The notes under the pieces were generated by a model. The model saw only the letters and a list, made by a program, of their open reading frames with translations. It did no database searches and had not been told where the DNA came from. This document shows, in pieces, positions 20,301 to 28,822 of a DNA stretch of 64,000 nt. Every line of letters begins with the position of its first letter. The first letter of the stretch is position 1. Source of the DNA: Flavobacterium sp. 5. Its GTDB lineage: Bacteria; Bacteroidota; Bacteroidia; Flavobacteriales; Flavobacteriaceae. The position numbers and the translations under genes are program-made. The stretch lies in contig NZ_PHUE01000001.1 of the NCBI RefSeq assembly GCF_002813295.1, forward strand, positions 2,852,001 to 2,916,000, in the 5' to 3' direction.

Positions 20301-20414
20301 ATTACTAAATATACTGGGTATGATCCAGAAATTGGTGGAGGTGTATTTGGAATAGATAAGGGAGTATATCCACAAGCAAGAACATTCATGTTTGGAGCTA
20401 ATCTACAATTTTAA
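17304..20414 (+). CDS. SusC-like TonB-dependent outer-membrane transporter (beta-glucan PUL)
   Basis: This 1036-aa protein imports oligosaccharides across the outer membrane using TonB energy. It has a signal peptide (cleavage after AQAQ), a carboxypeptidase-regulatory-like domain at about residues 24-100 (ESGLPIPGATIVLKG, DFDGKFQI), and the SusC marker EVVVVGYGTQKKS before the plug domain. The plug contains RGITTFG and ESMEVLKDAASAAIYGTRA. The rest is a 22-strand-type barrel ending with a terminal aromatic residue (FGANLQF). It is 14 bases ahead of its susD partner. The substrate, a beta-glucan oligosaccharide, is inferred from the enzymes downstream. Confidence 0.93.
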   Translation: MKLLKTFIFCILSILFSVYAQAQEAAINGKVIDESGLPIPGATIVLKGSSSSTSTDFDGKFQINAPKNGVLTISFVGYKTVNIEINGQSSVQVKMYSASQDLNEVVVVGYGTQKKSVVTGSISSVRAKDLEKVPNGRIEQALQGRVSGVTIAASSGQPGSSSTIRIRGITTFGEGGNDPLWVVDGVVVDAGGIGYLNQSDIESMEVLKDAASAAIYGTRAATGVILVTTKKGKSGKITVNYNGFAGVSAPAKTLDLLNATQYATLLNEKSLAGGGSVVFSDPASLGKGTDWQKAIFNKSAFRYSHELSISGGSDASTFYASFGLQDQQGIVSTEISNYNKKSFRLNSTHKISKVFTFGQTFGFTRQKSVGIGNTNSEFGGPLSSAINLDPTTPIIITDPVIANSAPYSTNPVIKDANGNPYGISSLVGQEMSNPLAYTQTRLGGYNWSDDLVGNAYLEATITNHFKFRTTFGGKIAYWGNQAFTPVYYLSATVNSLKNNYAQSENSNFAWNVENIATYSNSFGDHNLTVLLGQGAYVTNIGGGSGATMYGLPITNYQDASFNFDIPQANRSSSTYDMTEHKLASLFSRVNYDFKEKYLLTGIIRRDGSSRFGGNNKFGVFPSFNLGWVVTKEEFWKDNEVINTLKIRGGYGVVGNDAIPDFRFLSLVQGGYNYSFGNTGAITTGYAKLTLDNPDLRWEETSQGNIGFESTFFHDLSLTVDAYNKKTTGILRPINIPGYVGVTDNPTGNIADMENRGIEVELGYRKQLGDLHLSANANFSYLENEVTYVASDTDYIVGDASFQSMGAVTRTKVGQSYNSFYGLKTAGIFQNQAEVDSYKNAAGGLIQPKAVPGDFRWIDTDGNGSITDDDRQFLGSNIPKYTFGFTLNLDYKNFDFMAFAQGAAGNKIFQGLRRLDIGNSNYQTVAMSRWTGEGTSNDYPRLTTDDDNGNFGKMSDFYLEDGDYLRLKIVQFGYSLPTNVVSQIGASRVRFYITGENLFTITKYTGYDPEIGGGVFGIDKGVYPQARTFMFGANLQF

Positions 20415-20428
20415 TAAAATTAAGAATT

Positions 20429-21934
20429 ATGAAAACGATAAAATATAAATACTTTTTTATTGCAATAGCAATGGCTTCTTTAGGATCTTGCTCAAATGAG
20501 TTTGTAGATGTAAAACCAGAAGGATCATTTCTTACTGATAGTTATTACAAAAATGAGGAACAGGCTACAGCTGCTCTTGTTGGGGTCTATGATCCTATTA
20601 GAAAAAATTCAGGAGGTTTTGATAATATAATCACCATGATGAATGCTGGTTCTGATGATTTCTATTCAGGAGGAGGAGGATCTACAGACGGACAAGGAAT
20701 TCAAGATTTTTCAACACATTCACTTACTTCAATAAGTATTCAAGGAAGTTTATGGAATGATCATTATCAAGGTATTTTGAGAGCCAATATACTGCTTGAG
20801 AAATTACCGACAGTTGCTATGTCTGATGCTTTAAAATCTAGATTTACTTCAGAGACAAAGGCATTACGTGGAATCTATTATTTCAATTTGGTTCGTATGT
20901 TTAAAAATATTCCATTATTATTGGAGCCTTTGCAAAAGGCTAATATGTATGATGTATTACAAGCAACTCCTGAAGCTGTTTATGCACAAATTGAAAAAGA
21001 TTTGACCGAAGCTATACCTTCTTTACCAACTTCTGTTTCAGCTGCAACTGAATCTGGTCGTCTTACAAAAGGTGCTGCTCAAGCGATGCTTGGAAAAGTA
21101 TATTTGTTTGAAGGAAAGAAAGTTGAAGCTGCTGCTGTTTTGGCTGAAGTAAACGGAACACCTGGTGAAGTCAATCAATATGGAAATAAATTATTGGATA
21201 GTTTTAGTGATTTATGGGTAGTTTCGAATAAGTTCAATGCAGAATCACTTATTGAAGTGTCTCATACTAGTGCAGGAAATTCTGATTGGGGATTTTGGGG
21301 TTCAGGTAGAGATGAAGGAAATTCAGTAAATATTATGGTAGGACCTAGAACTTACTCAAAAACAGGGGATTTAGCTCCAGATCTACCTTCAGGATGGGCT
21401 TTTAATGTTGCAACGCAAAATTTGTATGATGCAATAAAGACAGATCCAAGGTTTGAAGCGACAATATTGGATATTAAAGCTTTGCAAGCTGACAAACAGG
21501 CTGATTATATTCCAGCATATCAAGATACAGGTTATTTCTTAAATAAATTTCTTCCTCGCAAAGGAGATGTTCGTACCGGTGGTGGAGCGGCTGAATTAAA
21601 TTACAAGCAAAATACTTATGTAATTAGACTTGCTGATACTTATTTAATGGAAGCAGAAGCATTAGGTTCAGGAACAAGAGCCCAAGCATTACTTGATGCT
21701 GTAAGAGCAAGGGTGGGTTTACCTTCAGTTCCAGTTACGCTTCAAGCGATCAAACTGGAAAGGAGAATGGAGTTTGCAGGTGAGGGACTTCGATTTTTTG
21801 ACTTAGTAAGATGGGGTGATGCAGGTACTGTATTGGCTAATAGAGGATTTGAAACTGGTGTTGATGAAATTTTCCCAATTCCAACAAGAGAACTTCAAGG
21901 AACCAAATTGAAACAAAACCCTGGTTATAATTAA
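20429..21934 (+). CDS. SusD-like surface glycan-binding lipoprotein (beta-glucan PUL)
   Basis: This 501-aa RagB/SusD protein is a surface lipoprotein (lipobox LGSCSNEF) that caps the SusC channel and delivers oligosaccharide. Typical segments are VKPEGSFLTDSYYKNEEQA at the N-terminus, ALRGIYYFNLVRMF and KGAAQAMLGKVYLF in the TPR-like helices, and LERRMEFAGEGLRFFDLVRWG near the C-terminus, ending PIPTRELQ...QNPGYN. It is translated right after susC, and the lipoprotein gene after it starts 17 bases later. Confidence 0.93.
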   Translation: MKTIKYKYFFIAIAMASLGSCSNEFVDVKPEGSFLTDSYYKNEEQATAALVGVYDPIRKNSGGFDNIITMMNAGSDDFYSGGGGSTDGQGIQDFSTHSLTSISIQGSLWNDHYQGILRANILLEKLPTVAMSDALKSRFTSETKALRGIYYFNLVRMFKNIPLLLEPLQKANMYDVLQATPEAVYAQIEKDLTEAIPSLPTSVSAATESGRLTKGAAQAMLGKVYLFEGKKVEAAAVLAEVNGTPGEVNQYGNKLLDSFSDLWVVSNKFNAESLIEVSHTSAGNSDWGFWGSGRDEGNSVNIMVGPRTYSKTGDLAPDLPSGWAFNVATQNLYDAIKTDPRFEATILDIKALQADKQADYIPAYQDTGYFLNKFLPRKGDVRTGGGAAELNYKQNTYVIRLADTYLMEAEALGSGTRAQALLDAVRARVGLPSVPVTLQAIKLERRMEFAGEGLRFFDLVRWGDAGTVLANRGFETGVDEIFPIPTRELQGTKLKQNPGYN

Positions 21935-21951
21935 TTAAAAGACAAAATTAT

Positions 21952-23034
21952 ATGAAAAAGATAAAATTTATATTCAGCCTTGTCGCCTTGATGGCTGTTG
22001 CAATAAGTTGTTCGATAGAGGGTATTAGTGATGATACTTCTCTGAGAGGGTCAGCTACAGAAAATGTTAATATACTATTTGATATTAGTGATGACAATTC
22101 GGGAAATGTAAAAATATCGCCAACCGCAGATGGAGCTTCATCATTTATTGTAGACTATGGTCAAGGTACTGATGGACCTGTTACTTTAAAAGCTGGGGAA
22201 AATGCTACTCATGCTTATCCTGAAGGAGATTATACCGTAAAAGTTACAACAGTTTCCATATCTGGAGCTACATCAGAATCAACCGCACCTTTGAAGGTTG
22301 TTTATAGAGCTCCAGAAAACCTAGCAATTACAACTATAGATGAAACAAAAGTTAGTGCTACAGCTGATTATGCTAGTTCATTTTTAGTATATTATGGAGA
22401 TGTTGCTAATGAAGTAGGAACACCAATGGCTTTAGAAGAAGTATTGCCTGCTCATACTTATCCTGCAACAGGTGGCTCTTTTGTACTGAAAGTGGTAGCC
22501 TTAAGTGGGGGCGCTGCAAAAACCGAAGCAACCAAAACACTATTTGGATTCCCTATAGATTTTGAAAATGCTTCAGTAGATTACTTTTTTGGGACTTTTG
22601 GTGATGTGACTTTTTCCAAAGAAGCAAATCCAAGTGCCACAGGATTAAATACTAGCGCAATGGTGGGTAAATATACCAAACCAGCAGGAGTGCCTTCATG
22701 GAGTGGAACTTATAGTCCCTTGAATGTTCCAATCAATTTTTCTTATGGTAAAAAAGTTAAAGTGTTGGTTTATAATCCTAATCCAGCAAATATTGGTAAA
22801 AAACTTAATATTGAATTGGAAGCGGCAATTGGCGGAACACCAGCAAATGGTGTTGCGGTGCTAAAAGCGGCATTTACTACCTCGGGTGCTTGGGAAGAAT
22901 TGGTATTTGATTATAGTGTTATTTCTGGAATACCAGATGGAACTAAGTTTGCACAGCTTGTTTTACGATTTAATGATTCAGCAGATGGAGCTGGAGAAGT
23001 AATTTATATAGATAATATTAGATTAACTAATTAA
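21952..23034 (+). CDS. Surface lipoprotein with PKD-like repeats and a C-terminal beta-sandwich (SusE position)
   Basis: This 360-aa lipoprotein (lipobox AISCSIEG) lies where SusE-type surface glycan-binding proteins are usually encoded. Two PKD/Ig-like repeats span about residues 38-200. Both contain a motif of the type T-A-D-x-A-S-S-F-x-V-x-Y-G (TADGASSFIVDYGQG and TADYASSFLVYYGD). The C-terminal part, about 205-360, reads like a galactose-binding-type beta-sandwich (IDFENASVDYFFG, then VIYIDNIRLTN). It probably binds glucan on the cell surface. No enzyme motif is seen. Function is inferred from position and architecture. Confidence 0.8.
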   Translation: MKKIKFIFSLVALMAVAISCSIEGISDDTSLRGSATENVNILFDISDDNSGNVKISPTADGASSFIVDYGQGTDGPVTLKAGENATHAYPEGDYTVKVTTVSISGATSESTAPLKVVYRAPENLAITTIDETKVSATADYASSFLVYYGDVANEVGTPMALEEVLPAHTYPATGGSFVLKVVALSGGAAKTEATKTLFGFPIDFENASVDYFFGTFGDVTFSKEANPSATGLNTSAMVGKYTKPAGVPSWSGTYSPLNVPINFSYGKKVKVLVYNPNPANIGKKLNIELEAAIGGTPANGVAVLKAAFTTSGAWEELVFDYSVISGIPDGTKFAQLVLRFNDSADGAGEVIYIDNIRLTN

Positions 23035-23043
23035 AAAAAAAAT

Positions 23044-23997
23044 ATGAAGACAAATATAAAATACATTTTAGGACTTTTCATTGTTATTGCCCTAACGTTG
23101 GTTAGCTGTAGCGAGACAGAATACAGTCTGGGAAATTTGAATGCTCCTTCAAATATTGTAATCAATTTTGAAGTTGTTGGCGTAGATGCTGATCATCCGA
23201 ATGGTAACGGTTCTGGTGATGTGAAATTTACTGTGACTGCAGATAATGCCCTTTCATATAAGATGGACTATGATAATAATAATCCATTGGATTTGGCATA
23301 CTTGGAAAATGGAAAGGCAACCAAAAAATTTACAAAAACTGGGGTGAATACTTATACTGTTACTGCTGTGGTTTATGGAGCTGGAGGTGCTTCATCTACA
23401 ATTACACAAGACGTTACTGTCAGAAGTGATTTTACACTTGCACCAGAGATTGTAACGGCATTAACAAATGATGCCTCAAAAACTTGGATTGTTGATAAAA
23501 GTGTACCAGGCCATTTAGGAGTTGGACCTTGGGATCCAACTTCTACCGGTCCTGCATGGTGGTCTGCTGGGGTTGATGAAAAAGTAAGTACAGCAAATTG
23601 CTTATATACAGCAACTTTTACTTTTTCTGTAGCTGCGGGTAATTATGCGCTAAAAGTTACAACTGTTGATGGAGCTTTTACAAAAACGGGTGCATTAACT
23701 ACTCTTCCGGGTATTCCTGGTTCAGGAGGTGAGGGATGTTATGATTATCCAGGAGGGACTTCTCCATTCTCTTTTGCTCCTGCTTCAAGTGGTGCTCCTG
23801 CTGTTCCAGCGGCCCCAGGTAATTCACCTTCTACGCAGACAGCTATAATTTTATCAGGAGTAAATACTTTTATTGGTTATGGTGCGACACTGAAAGAATA
23901 TGAAATCTTAGTTATTGATCCTAATTATTTATACCTAAGAGTACAAGGAACTGAAACTGGAAATGCTTGGTATCTTAAACTAAAACCGGCACCTTAA
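23044..23997 (+). CDS. PKD-domain surface lipoprotein (SusF position)
   Basis: This 317-aa lipoprotein (lipobox TLVSCSETE) has one PKD-like domain at about residues 34-130 with the motif HPNGNGSGDVKFTVTADNA. The GH16 enzyme two genes on carries almost the same motif. The C-terminal half is rich in Gly, Pro, Trp and Ser (GPWDPTSTGPAWWS), resembles an exposed binding domain, and has no catalytic signature I recognise. It follows the previous gene after 9 bases and is the last gene before a terminator. It probably helps to capture glucan. Confidence 0.78.
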   Translation: MKTNIKYILGLFIVIALTLVSCSETEYSLGNLNAPSNIVINFEVVGVDADHPNGNGSGDVKFTVTADNALSYKMDYDNNNPLDLAYLENGKATKKFTKTGVNTYTVTAVVYGAGGASSTITQDVTVRSDFTLAPEIVTALTNDASKTWIVDKSVPGHLGVGPWDPTSTGPAWWSAGVDEKVSTANCLYTATFTFSVAAGNYALKVTTVDGAFTKTGALTTLPGIPGSGGEGCYDYPGGTSPFSFAPASSGAPAVPAAPGNSPSTQTAIILSGVNTFIGYGATLKEYEILVIDPNYLYLRVQGTETGNAWYLKLKPAP

Positions 23998-24017
23998 TAA
24001 TTTAACTAAAAACTGTA

Positions 24018-24056
24018 AGCTCAGAACTTTTGCTGAGATTGTTCTGGGCTTTGTTT
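24018..24056 (+). terminator. Terminator closing the susCD-lipoprotein transcript
   Basis: AAGCTCAGAAC pairs with GTTCTGGGCTT (one G-T pair) around a 13-base loop, followed by TGTTTTT. It lies 20 bases after the stop of the PKD lipoprotein. Confidence 0.7.
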
Positions 24057-24300
24057 TTAGTTTAATTGAATTGATTCAAAACACGAAAATAAATATGTTG
24101 TATAGATTAAAAAATGAAAATTTTCTGTTATTGAATGTTTTGTGCACTATAATTTTTTTATTAACAACCTCTAATAAAGACAGAGCTTTCAGAGGAAGTA
24201 AATTTTGAATTTTAAGTATATTGTATGTCTATGAAACGGCTACATTTTAAGAAAAAAACTCAGTTTTTCAAGTAAAGTTAAGTTAGGTTTGAGTTGGTTG
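24057..24300. other. Non-coding stretch between two terminators
   Basis: I see no reading frame of note on either strand and no recognised repeat or full promoter. As the second terminator follows at 24301, any promoter for the GH16 operon would have to lie here (with read-through) or within the 35 bases before the GH16 start. Confidence 0.5.
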
Positions 24301-24339
24301 AATAGCCCATTCTTTATTGATTATGGGCTATTTTTTTAA
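24301..24339 (+). terminator. Second strong terminator, just upstream of GH16
   Basis: A perfect 10-bp stem (AATAGCCCAT / ATGGGCTATT) with a 12-base loop is followed by seven T. It ends only about 29 bases before the GH16 ATG, so it may act as an attenuator in the GH16 leader. Confidence 0.75.
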
Positions 24340-24367
24340 AGATAATGTTTTAATGAGTAGATAAAAA

Positions 24368-25462
24368 ATGAAAAAATATTTTTCTAGAATTAATGTGATT
24401 GTTGTATTGTATTGCTTTTTATTTATTTCTTGTAGCGGTTCGAATTCAGATGATCCAGAAGTGAAAAATGAAAATAAAACACCTACAAATTTAATGATTA
24501 TTCCTACAATAATTGGGGCCACATCTCAAAATCCAAATGGAGACGGAAGCGGAATCGTGAATTTTACTTTGTCGGCAACAAATGCAACCTCATATAAAAT
24601 TAGTCTTGGAAATGGAGAAATAAAAGAAGTAACAAACGGAAGCTTTACGTATACTTATACTACATCGGGTTCTAATACTTATGTGCTATATGTATCTGCT
24701 TATAATGGTGTTAAATTTGTTAGTACGTCACTCTCTATTACTGTTTTGGTTCAATCCAATCCTAATGTGTTTCAATCCAAATTAATTTGGTCTGATGAAT
24801 TTAATACTGATGGTGCACCGGATCAATCCAAATGGAATTTTCAAATTTGGGATCCAGGTTATGTTAATAATGAACTTCAATCTTATACGGATCGCCCAGA
24901 AAATACAATTGTCCAAGATGGAGTCTTGAAAATAAAAGCCATCAGAGAAAAATATGGAAAGGGAGACTTTACTTCTGGAAGGATAGAAAGTAACAATAAA
25001 TTTTCTTTTAAATATGGCAAAATAGTAATAAGAGCAAAACTGCCTGTTGGAGGTGGAACTTGGCCAGCAGTCTGGATGTTGGGCGGAAACATTGGTAGTG
25101 TAGGTTGGCCTGCATGTGGGGAAGTAGATATTTTAGAGGAAGTAGGAAATAATTTGAATGTGAATCATTCATCGTTGCACTCTCCAGGACGTTCAGGAAA
25201 TACTCCAGATACAGGAATTGTAAAAGTCCCTAATGGAGATACCGAATTTCATATTTATACTGCAGATTGGACTACAAGTTATATAAAGTTTTATGTGGAT
25301 GACAAATTGTATTACAGTTTTTCAAATAATTCTACTTTTCCTTTTAATCAAAAGTTTTACTTGATTATAGACTTTGCAATGGGAGGTAGTTTTGGTGGAA
25401 ATGTAGATCCAAATTTCACCTCTTCAACTTTTGAAGTGGATTATATAAGAGTATATAATTAG
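24368..25462 (+). CDS. GH16 endo-beta-glucanase (laminarinase-like) lipoprotein with PKD domain
   Basis: This 364-aa lipoprotein (lipobox FISCSGSN) has a PKD-like domain at about residues 37-130 (NPNGDGSGIVNFT) and a GH16 domain from about 137 (LIWSDEFNTDGAPDQSKWNF). The catalytic motif GEVDILEEVG places the nucleophile at Glu252 and the acid/base at Glu257, with Asp254 between. The beta-bulge form E-x-D-x-x-E is usual for laminarinases and lichenases. It should cut internal beta-1,3 (or mixed-linkage) glucan bonds at the cell surface and feed the SusC/SusD pair. It leads the enzyme operon of the PUL. Confidence 0.92.
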   Translation: MKKYFSRINVIVVLYCFLFISCSGSNSDDPEVKNENKTPTNLMIIPTIIGATSQNPNGDGSGIVNFTLSATNATSYKISLGNGEIKEVTNGSFTYTYTTSGSNTYVLYVSAYNGVKFVSTSLSITVLVQSNPNVFQSKLIWSDEFNTDGAPDQSKWNFQIWDPGYVNNELQSYTDRPENTIVQDGVLKIKAIREKYGKGDFTSGRIESNNKFSFKYGKIVIRAKLPVGGGTWPAVWMLGGNIGSVGWPACGEVDILEEVGNNLNVNHSSLHSPGRSGNTPDTGIVKVPNGDTEFHIYTADWTTSYIKFYVDDKLYYSFSNNSTFPFNQKFYLIIDFAMGGSFGGNVDPNFTSSTFEVDYIRVYN

Positions 25463-25570
25463 AATGGTTTGTTTAAGTTAAGTAGTTAGGTCTTCATTAG
25501 CAGTTTCTATTTTTAATTTGAATAGGAGCTCTAGTGAAGAATTAATTTAATATGTTTTAACTCATATAAA

Positions 25571-25868
25571 TACCCCGTTATTTTAATGGGAGATTTTAAT
25601 TCAAAACCCGAAATAGATCGCATAATAGCATTAAAAAAACAAGATGAATCATGCCAAAAATGATTTCAAAAGAAAAACCTTTTGGCCTATGGAAAGTTTA
25701 ATAGTTTTAAATATAATGTAGCATCAACACTTTTGATTGATTACCTTTTTATCCAAAGGAACTGCAATTATAGCTAATAAATATAATGTTTTATCAGAAG
25801 TTAAAGATTTGAAATATCCATCGGACCATTTTCCTGCTTTGTCGAAATTAATTACAAATAAAAAATGA
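25571..25868 (+). pseudogene. Remnant of an endonuclease/exonuclease/phosphatase family gene
   Basis: No intact frame exists here, but the translation matches the C-terminal half of an EEP-family enzyme. It reads YPVILMGDFNSKPEID, in which MGDFN is the metal-binding Asp/Asn motif. After an in-frame TGA at about 25661 come STLLIDYLFI, a frameshift at about 25755, and KYPSDHFPALSKL, where SDH is the catalytic His motif. The final TGA at 25866-25868 overlaps the ATG of the next GH30 gene. The N-terminal half is missing or unrecognisable. The overlap shows that it was once a translated member of this operon. Confidence 0.8.
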
Positions 25869-27313
25869 AAAAAATACAACAATTGGCGAACCTTTTTTTA
25901 ATAATAGTTTTTTCGCTTACACACATTAGTTGTTCATCTTCAAATGGTCGTAGAGACGAACCAACGCCAATACCAGTAGTAAAAAATGAAGTTGATTTTT
26001 GGTTGACAAAAGGAAATCAATCAGCACTTTTACAAAAACAAGCAGGAATTTTAGTTTTTGAAACTAAGATAAATACGTATCAAAACATAGAAGTCAGCGA
26101 CATTCAGACGTATCAAATTATTGATGGTTTTGGATTTACATTGACTGGGGGAAGTGCCCAAGTGATAAATCAATTGGCTATACAAAAAAAGAAAGACTTA
26201 TTGCTAGAATTGTTTGGTTCTGGTGATAATTCAATTGGTTTGAGCTACCTAAGAATTAGTATAGGAGCTTCAGATTTGAATGCGACTCCTTTTACATACG
26301 ATGATATGGCAACTGGACAAACAGATGTTACTTTGACTAATTTTAGTTTGACTCCTGATATGACGCATTTGATTCCGTTGCTGAAAGAAATTTTAGCTAT
26401 TAATCCTAATATTAAAATAATGGGTTCTCCATGGTCTGCACCGCTTTGGATGAAAGACAATGATAATTTTATCGGAGGAAGTTTACAACCTCAATATTAT
26501 GAAGTTTATGCACAGTATTTTGTCAAATTCGTTCAAAAAATGAAAGCTGAAGGAATTGTAATTGATGCAATTACTCCTCAAAATGAGCCTTTACACGGGG
26601 GTAACAATCCAAGTATGGTAATGACTGCTTTGCAACAAGCTGATTTTATAAAAAATAATTTAGGACCGGCATTTCAATCAGCCAATATTGCCACAAAAAT
26701 AATTACTTATGATCATAATTGTGATAACCTCCAATATCCAATTACGATCCTAAAAGATGTTGTAGTTTATCCTTTTGTAACTGGTTCAGCATTTCATTTG
26801 TATGCCGGTGATATTAGTGCATTGTCTACTGTTCATAATACATTCCCAGATAAAGATGTCTATTTCACAGAACAATATACTTCATCTGTAGGTGCATTTG
26901 ATGGTGATTTAAAATGGCAAGTTAAAAATGTAATTATTGGCTCAATGCGTAATTGGAGTAAAAATGCTTTGCAATGGAATCTTGCCAATGATGATTCTTT
27001 TAGTCCTCATACTCAAGGGGGATGTACTACTTGTAGAGGAGCATTAACAATTAATAGTAGTGAATCATTTATTAGGAATGTTGGATATTATGTAGCGGCT
27101 CATGCTTCCAAGTTTGTACCTGCAGGATCAGTAAGAATTGCGAGTGAGATTGTAGGTAATTTACAAAATGTTGCTTTCAGAACTCCAACTGGAAAAAAAG
27201 TGTTACTAGTTGTAAATGATGGGGATACGACTGAATTGTTTAATGTTAGGTACAACGAAAAATGGATTACTACTTCGCTTGAAGGTGGAGCAGTAGGAAC
27301 ATATACTTGGTAA
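25865..27313 (+). CDS. GH30 beta-glucanase, lipoprotein
   Basis: This 482-aa lipoprotein (lipobox HISCSSSN) carries a full GH30 domain. The opening IIDGFGFTLTGGSAQ is the family's typical start. The acid/base is Glu241 in QNEPLHGG and the nucleophile is Glu336 in YFTEQYTS. The terminal beta-domain ends GGAVGTYTW. GH30 enzymes of Bacteroidota glucan loci act on beta-1,6-glucosidic links, so this one probably trims branches of laminarin or cuts beta-1,6-glucan at the cell surface. Its start overlaps the broken gene before it. Subfamily and exact bond are not provable here. Confidence 0.9.
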   Translation: MKKIQQLANLFLIIVFSLTHISCSSSNGRRDEPTPIPVVKNEVDFWLTKGNQSALLQKQAGILVFETKINTYQNIEVSDIQTYQIIDGFGFTLTGGSAQVINQLAIQKKKDLLLELFGSGDNSIGLSYLRISIGASDLNATPFTYDDMATGQTDVTLTNFSLTPDMTHLIPLLKEILAINPNIKIMGSPWSAPLWMKDNDNFIGGSLQPQYYEVYAQYFVKFVQKMKAEGIVIDAITPQNEPLHGGNNPSMVMTALQQADFIKNNLGPAFQSANIATKIITYDHNCDNLQYPITILKDVVVYPFVTGSAFHLYAGDISALSTVHNTFPDKDVYFTEQYTSSVGAFDGDLKWQVKNVIIGSMRNWSKNALQWNLANDDSFSPHTQGGCTTCRGALTINSSESFIRNVGYYVAAHASKFVPAGSVRIASEIVGNLQNVAFRTPTGKKVLLVVNDGDTTELFNVRYNEKWITTSLEGGAVGTYTW

Positions 27314-27358
27314 TAATTACCGCAAAAAAATATAAAAATAACCGCTATATTATAGATT

Positions 27359-28816
27359 ATGAAAAAAATAACCGCTACAGTATTAGTACTGTCCTCTTTT
27401 TTTGCTTTTGCGCAGCAAAAAAATAAATCACAAGCCAATTCTTTTTCTACAAAAGACAAGACAGTTACGGTATATACTTCAGCTGAAAATACTAATTTGA
27501 GATTATCTAAAACTGATAATCTTAAATTTTCTGAACTAAAACAACCAACAGAAAGACAAATTTGTGTTTTTGTAAATCCAGATAAAACCTTTCAATCTTT
27601 TTTAGGAATTGGAGGAGCTATAACGGATGCCAGTGCCGAAGTTTTTGCCAAATTATCTAATGAAAAACAGCAAGAATTGTTAAATGCTTATTATAACAAA
27701 GAAAATGGAATTGGTTATAGCTTGATGCGTACTACGATTCATAGTTCCGATTTTAGTTCTGTTAGTTATACCTATATTAACGAAGGAGACGCTGCATTGA
27801 AAACTTTTTCGATTGATCACGATAGAAAATATAGAATTCCGTTGATAAAAAAAGCTATTGCTGCTGCAGGCGGAAAGATCACACTTTTTGCAACACCATG
27901 GAGTCCTCCAGCCTTTATGAAAAGTAATAAAGATATGCTAAAAGGTGGAACATTGCTTCCTGAATATTTTCAACCTTGGGCTACTTACTATACCAAGTTT
28001 GTAAAAGCTTATGAGAAAGAAGGAGTCCCGATTTGGGGAATCAGTGTAGAGAATGAACCTATGGCAGTACAGACTTGGGAGTCTTGTGTTTATACTGCTG
28101 AAGCAGAAAGAGATTTCTTGAAAAATTATCTTGGGCCAACTATGAAAAAAGAAGGATTGGGAGACAAAAATATTATTGTTTGGGATCACAATCGGGATTT
28201 AATGGTACAAAGAGCCAATGTTCTTTTTTCTGATCCAGAAGCAGCAAAATATGCATGGGGAATGGGATTTCATTGGTATGAAACTTGGGCTGGGGGTGAT
28301 CCAATGTTTGATAATGTAGCCAGAGTTCATGAGGCATATCCAGACAAAAAATTATTGTTTACAGAAGGATGTGTTGAAAAGTTTGAAGCTAAAAATTATC
28401 AATTGTGGACTAATGGTGAACGTTATGGATCATCGATGATTCATGATTTTAATAATGGGACTGTGGGGTGGACGGATTGGAATATTCTTCTTGATGAAAA
28501 TGGAGGTCCTAATCATGTGGGTAACTTCTGTCTGGCACCTGTTCATGCTGACACTAAAACAGGGGAATTAATTTATACACCTTCATATTATTATATTGGG
28601 CATTTTTCAAAATTTATTCGGCCAGAAGCCAAAAGAGTGAGTACAGCAGTAAGCAGAAGCAGCTTATTAAGTACTTCATTTTTGAATAAAGATGGAAAAG
28701 TGGTAACAGTTGTTATGAACCAAAGCGAAGCCACATTAATTTATAATTTGTGTGTAGGAACTCAAGCTACCGAAATTTCTATTTTGCCTAATTCAATTCA
28801 AACACTCATTTATTAA
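27359..28816 (+). CDS. GH30 beta-glucosidase or glucanase, periplasmic
   Basis: This 485-aa GH30 enzyme has a plain signal peptide (cleavage near FAFAQQ) and no lipobox, so it is likely periplasmic. Conserved segments are FQSFLGIGGAITDASAE, WSPPAFMKSN, VENEPMAVQTWESC (acid/base Glu233) and LLFTEGCVE (nucleophile Glu336). It resembles the glucocerebrosidase-like branch of GH30 more than its neighbour does, so the two are diverged paralogues or separate subfamilies rather than a recent copy. It lies 45 bases after the first GH30. It probably removes beta-1,6-linked glucose from imported oligosaccharides. Confidence 0.9.
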   Translation: MKKITATVLVLSSFFAFAQQKNKSQANSFSTKDKTVTVYTSAENTNLRLSKTDNLKFSELKQPTERQICVFVNPDKTFQSFLGIGGAITDASAEVFAKLSNEKQQELLNAYYNKENGIGYSLMRTTIHSSDFSSVSYTYINEGDAALKTFSIDHDRKYRIPLIKKAIAAAGGKITLFATPWSPPAFMKSNKDMLKGGTLLPEYFQPWATYYTKFVKAYEKEGVPIWGISVENEPMAVQTWESCVYTAEAERDFLKNYLGPTMKKEGLGDKNIIVWDHNRDLMVQRANVLFSDPEAAKYAWGMGFHWYETWAGGDPMFDNVARVHEAYPDKKLLFTEGCVEKFEAKNYQLWTNGERYGSSMIHDFNNGTVGWTDWNILLDENGGPNHVGNFCLAPVHADTKTGELIYTPSYYYIGHFSKFIRPEAKRVSTAVSRSSLLSTSFLNKDGKVVTVVMNQSEATLIYNLCVGTQATEISILPNSIQTLIY

Positions 28817-28822
28817 TTTATC

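Noticed and set aside
27100..27459. A 119-codon minus-strand frame across the junction of the two GH30 genes
   Set aside because: It is antisense to two clear GH30 genes and has no homology signal of its own.
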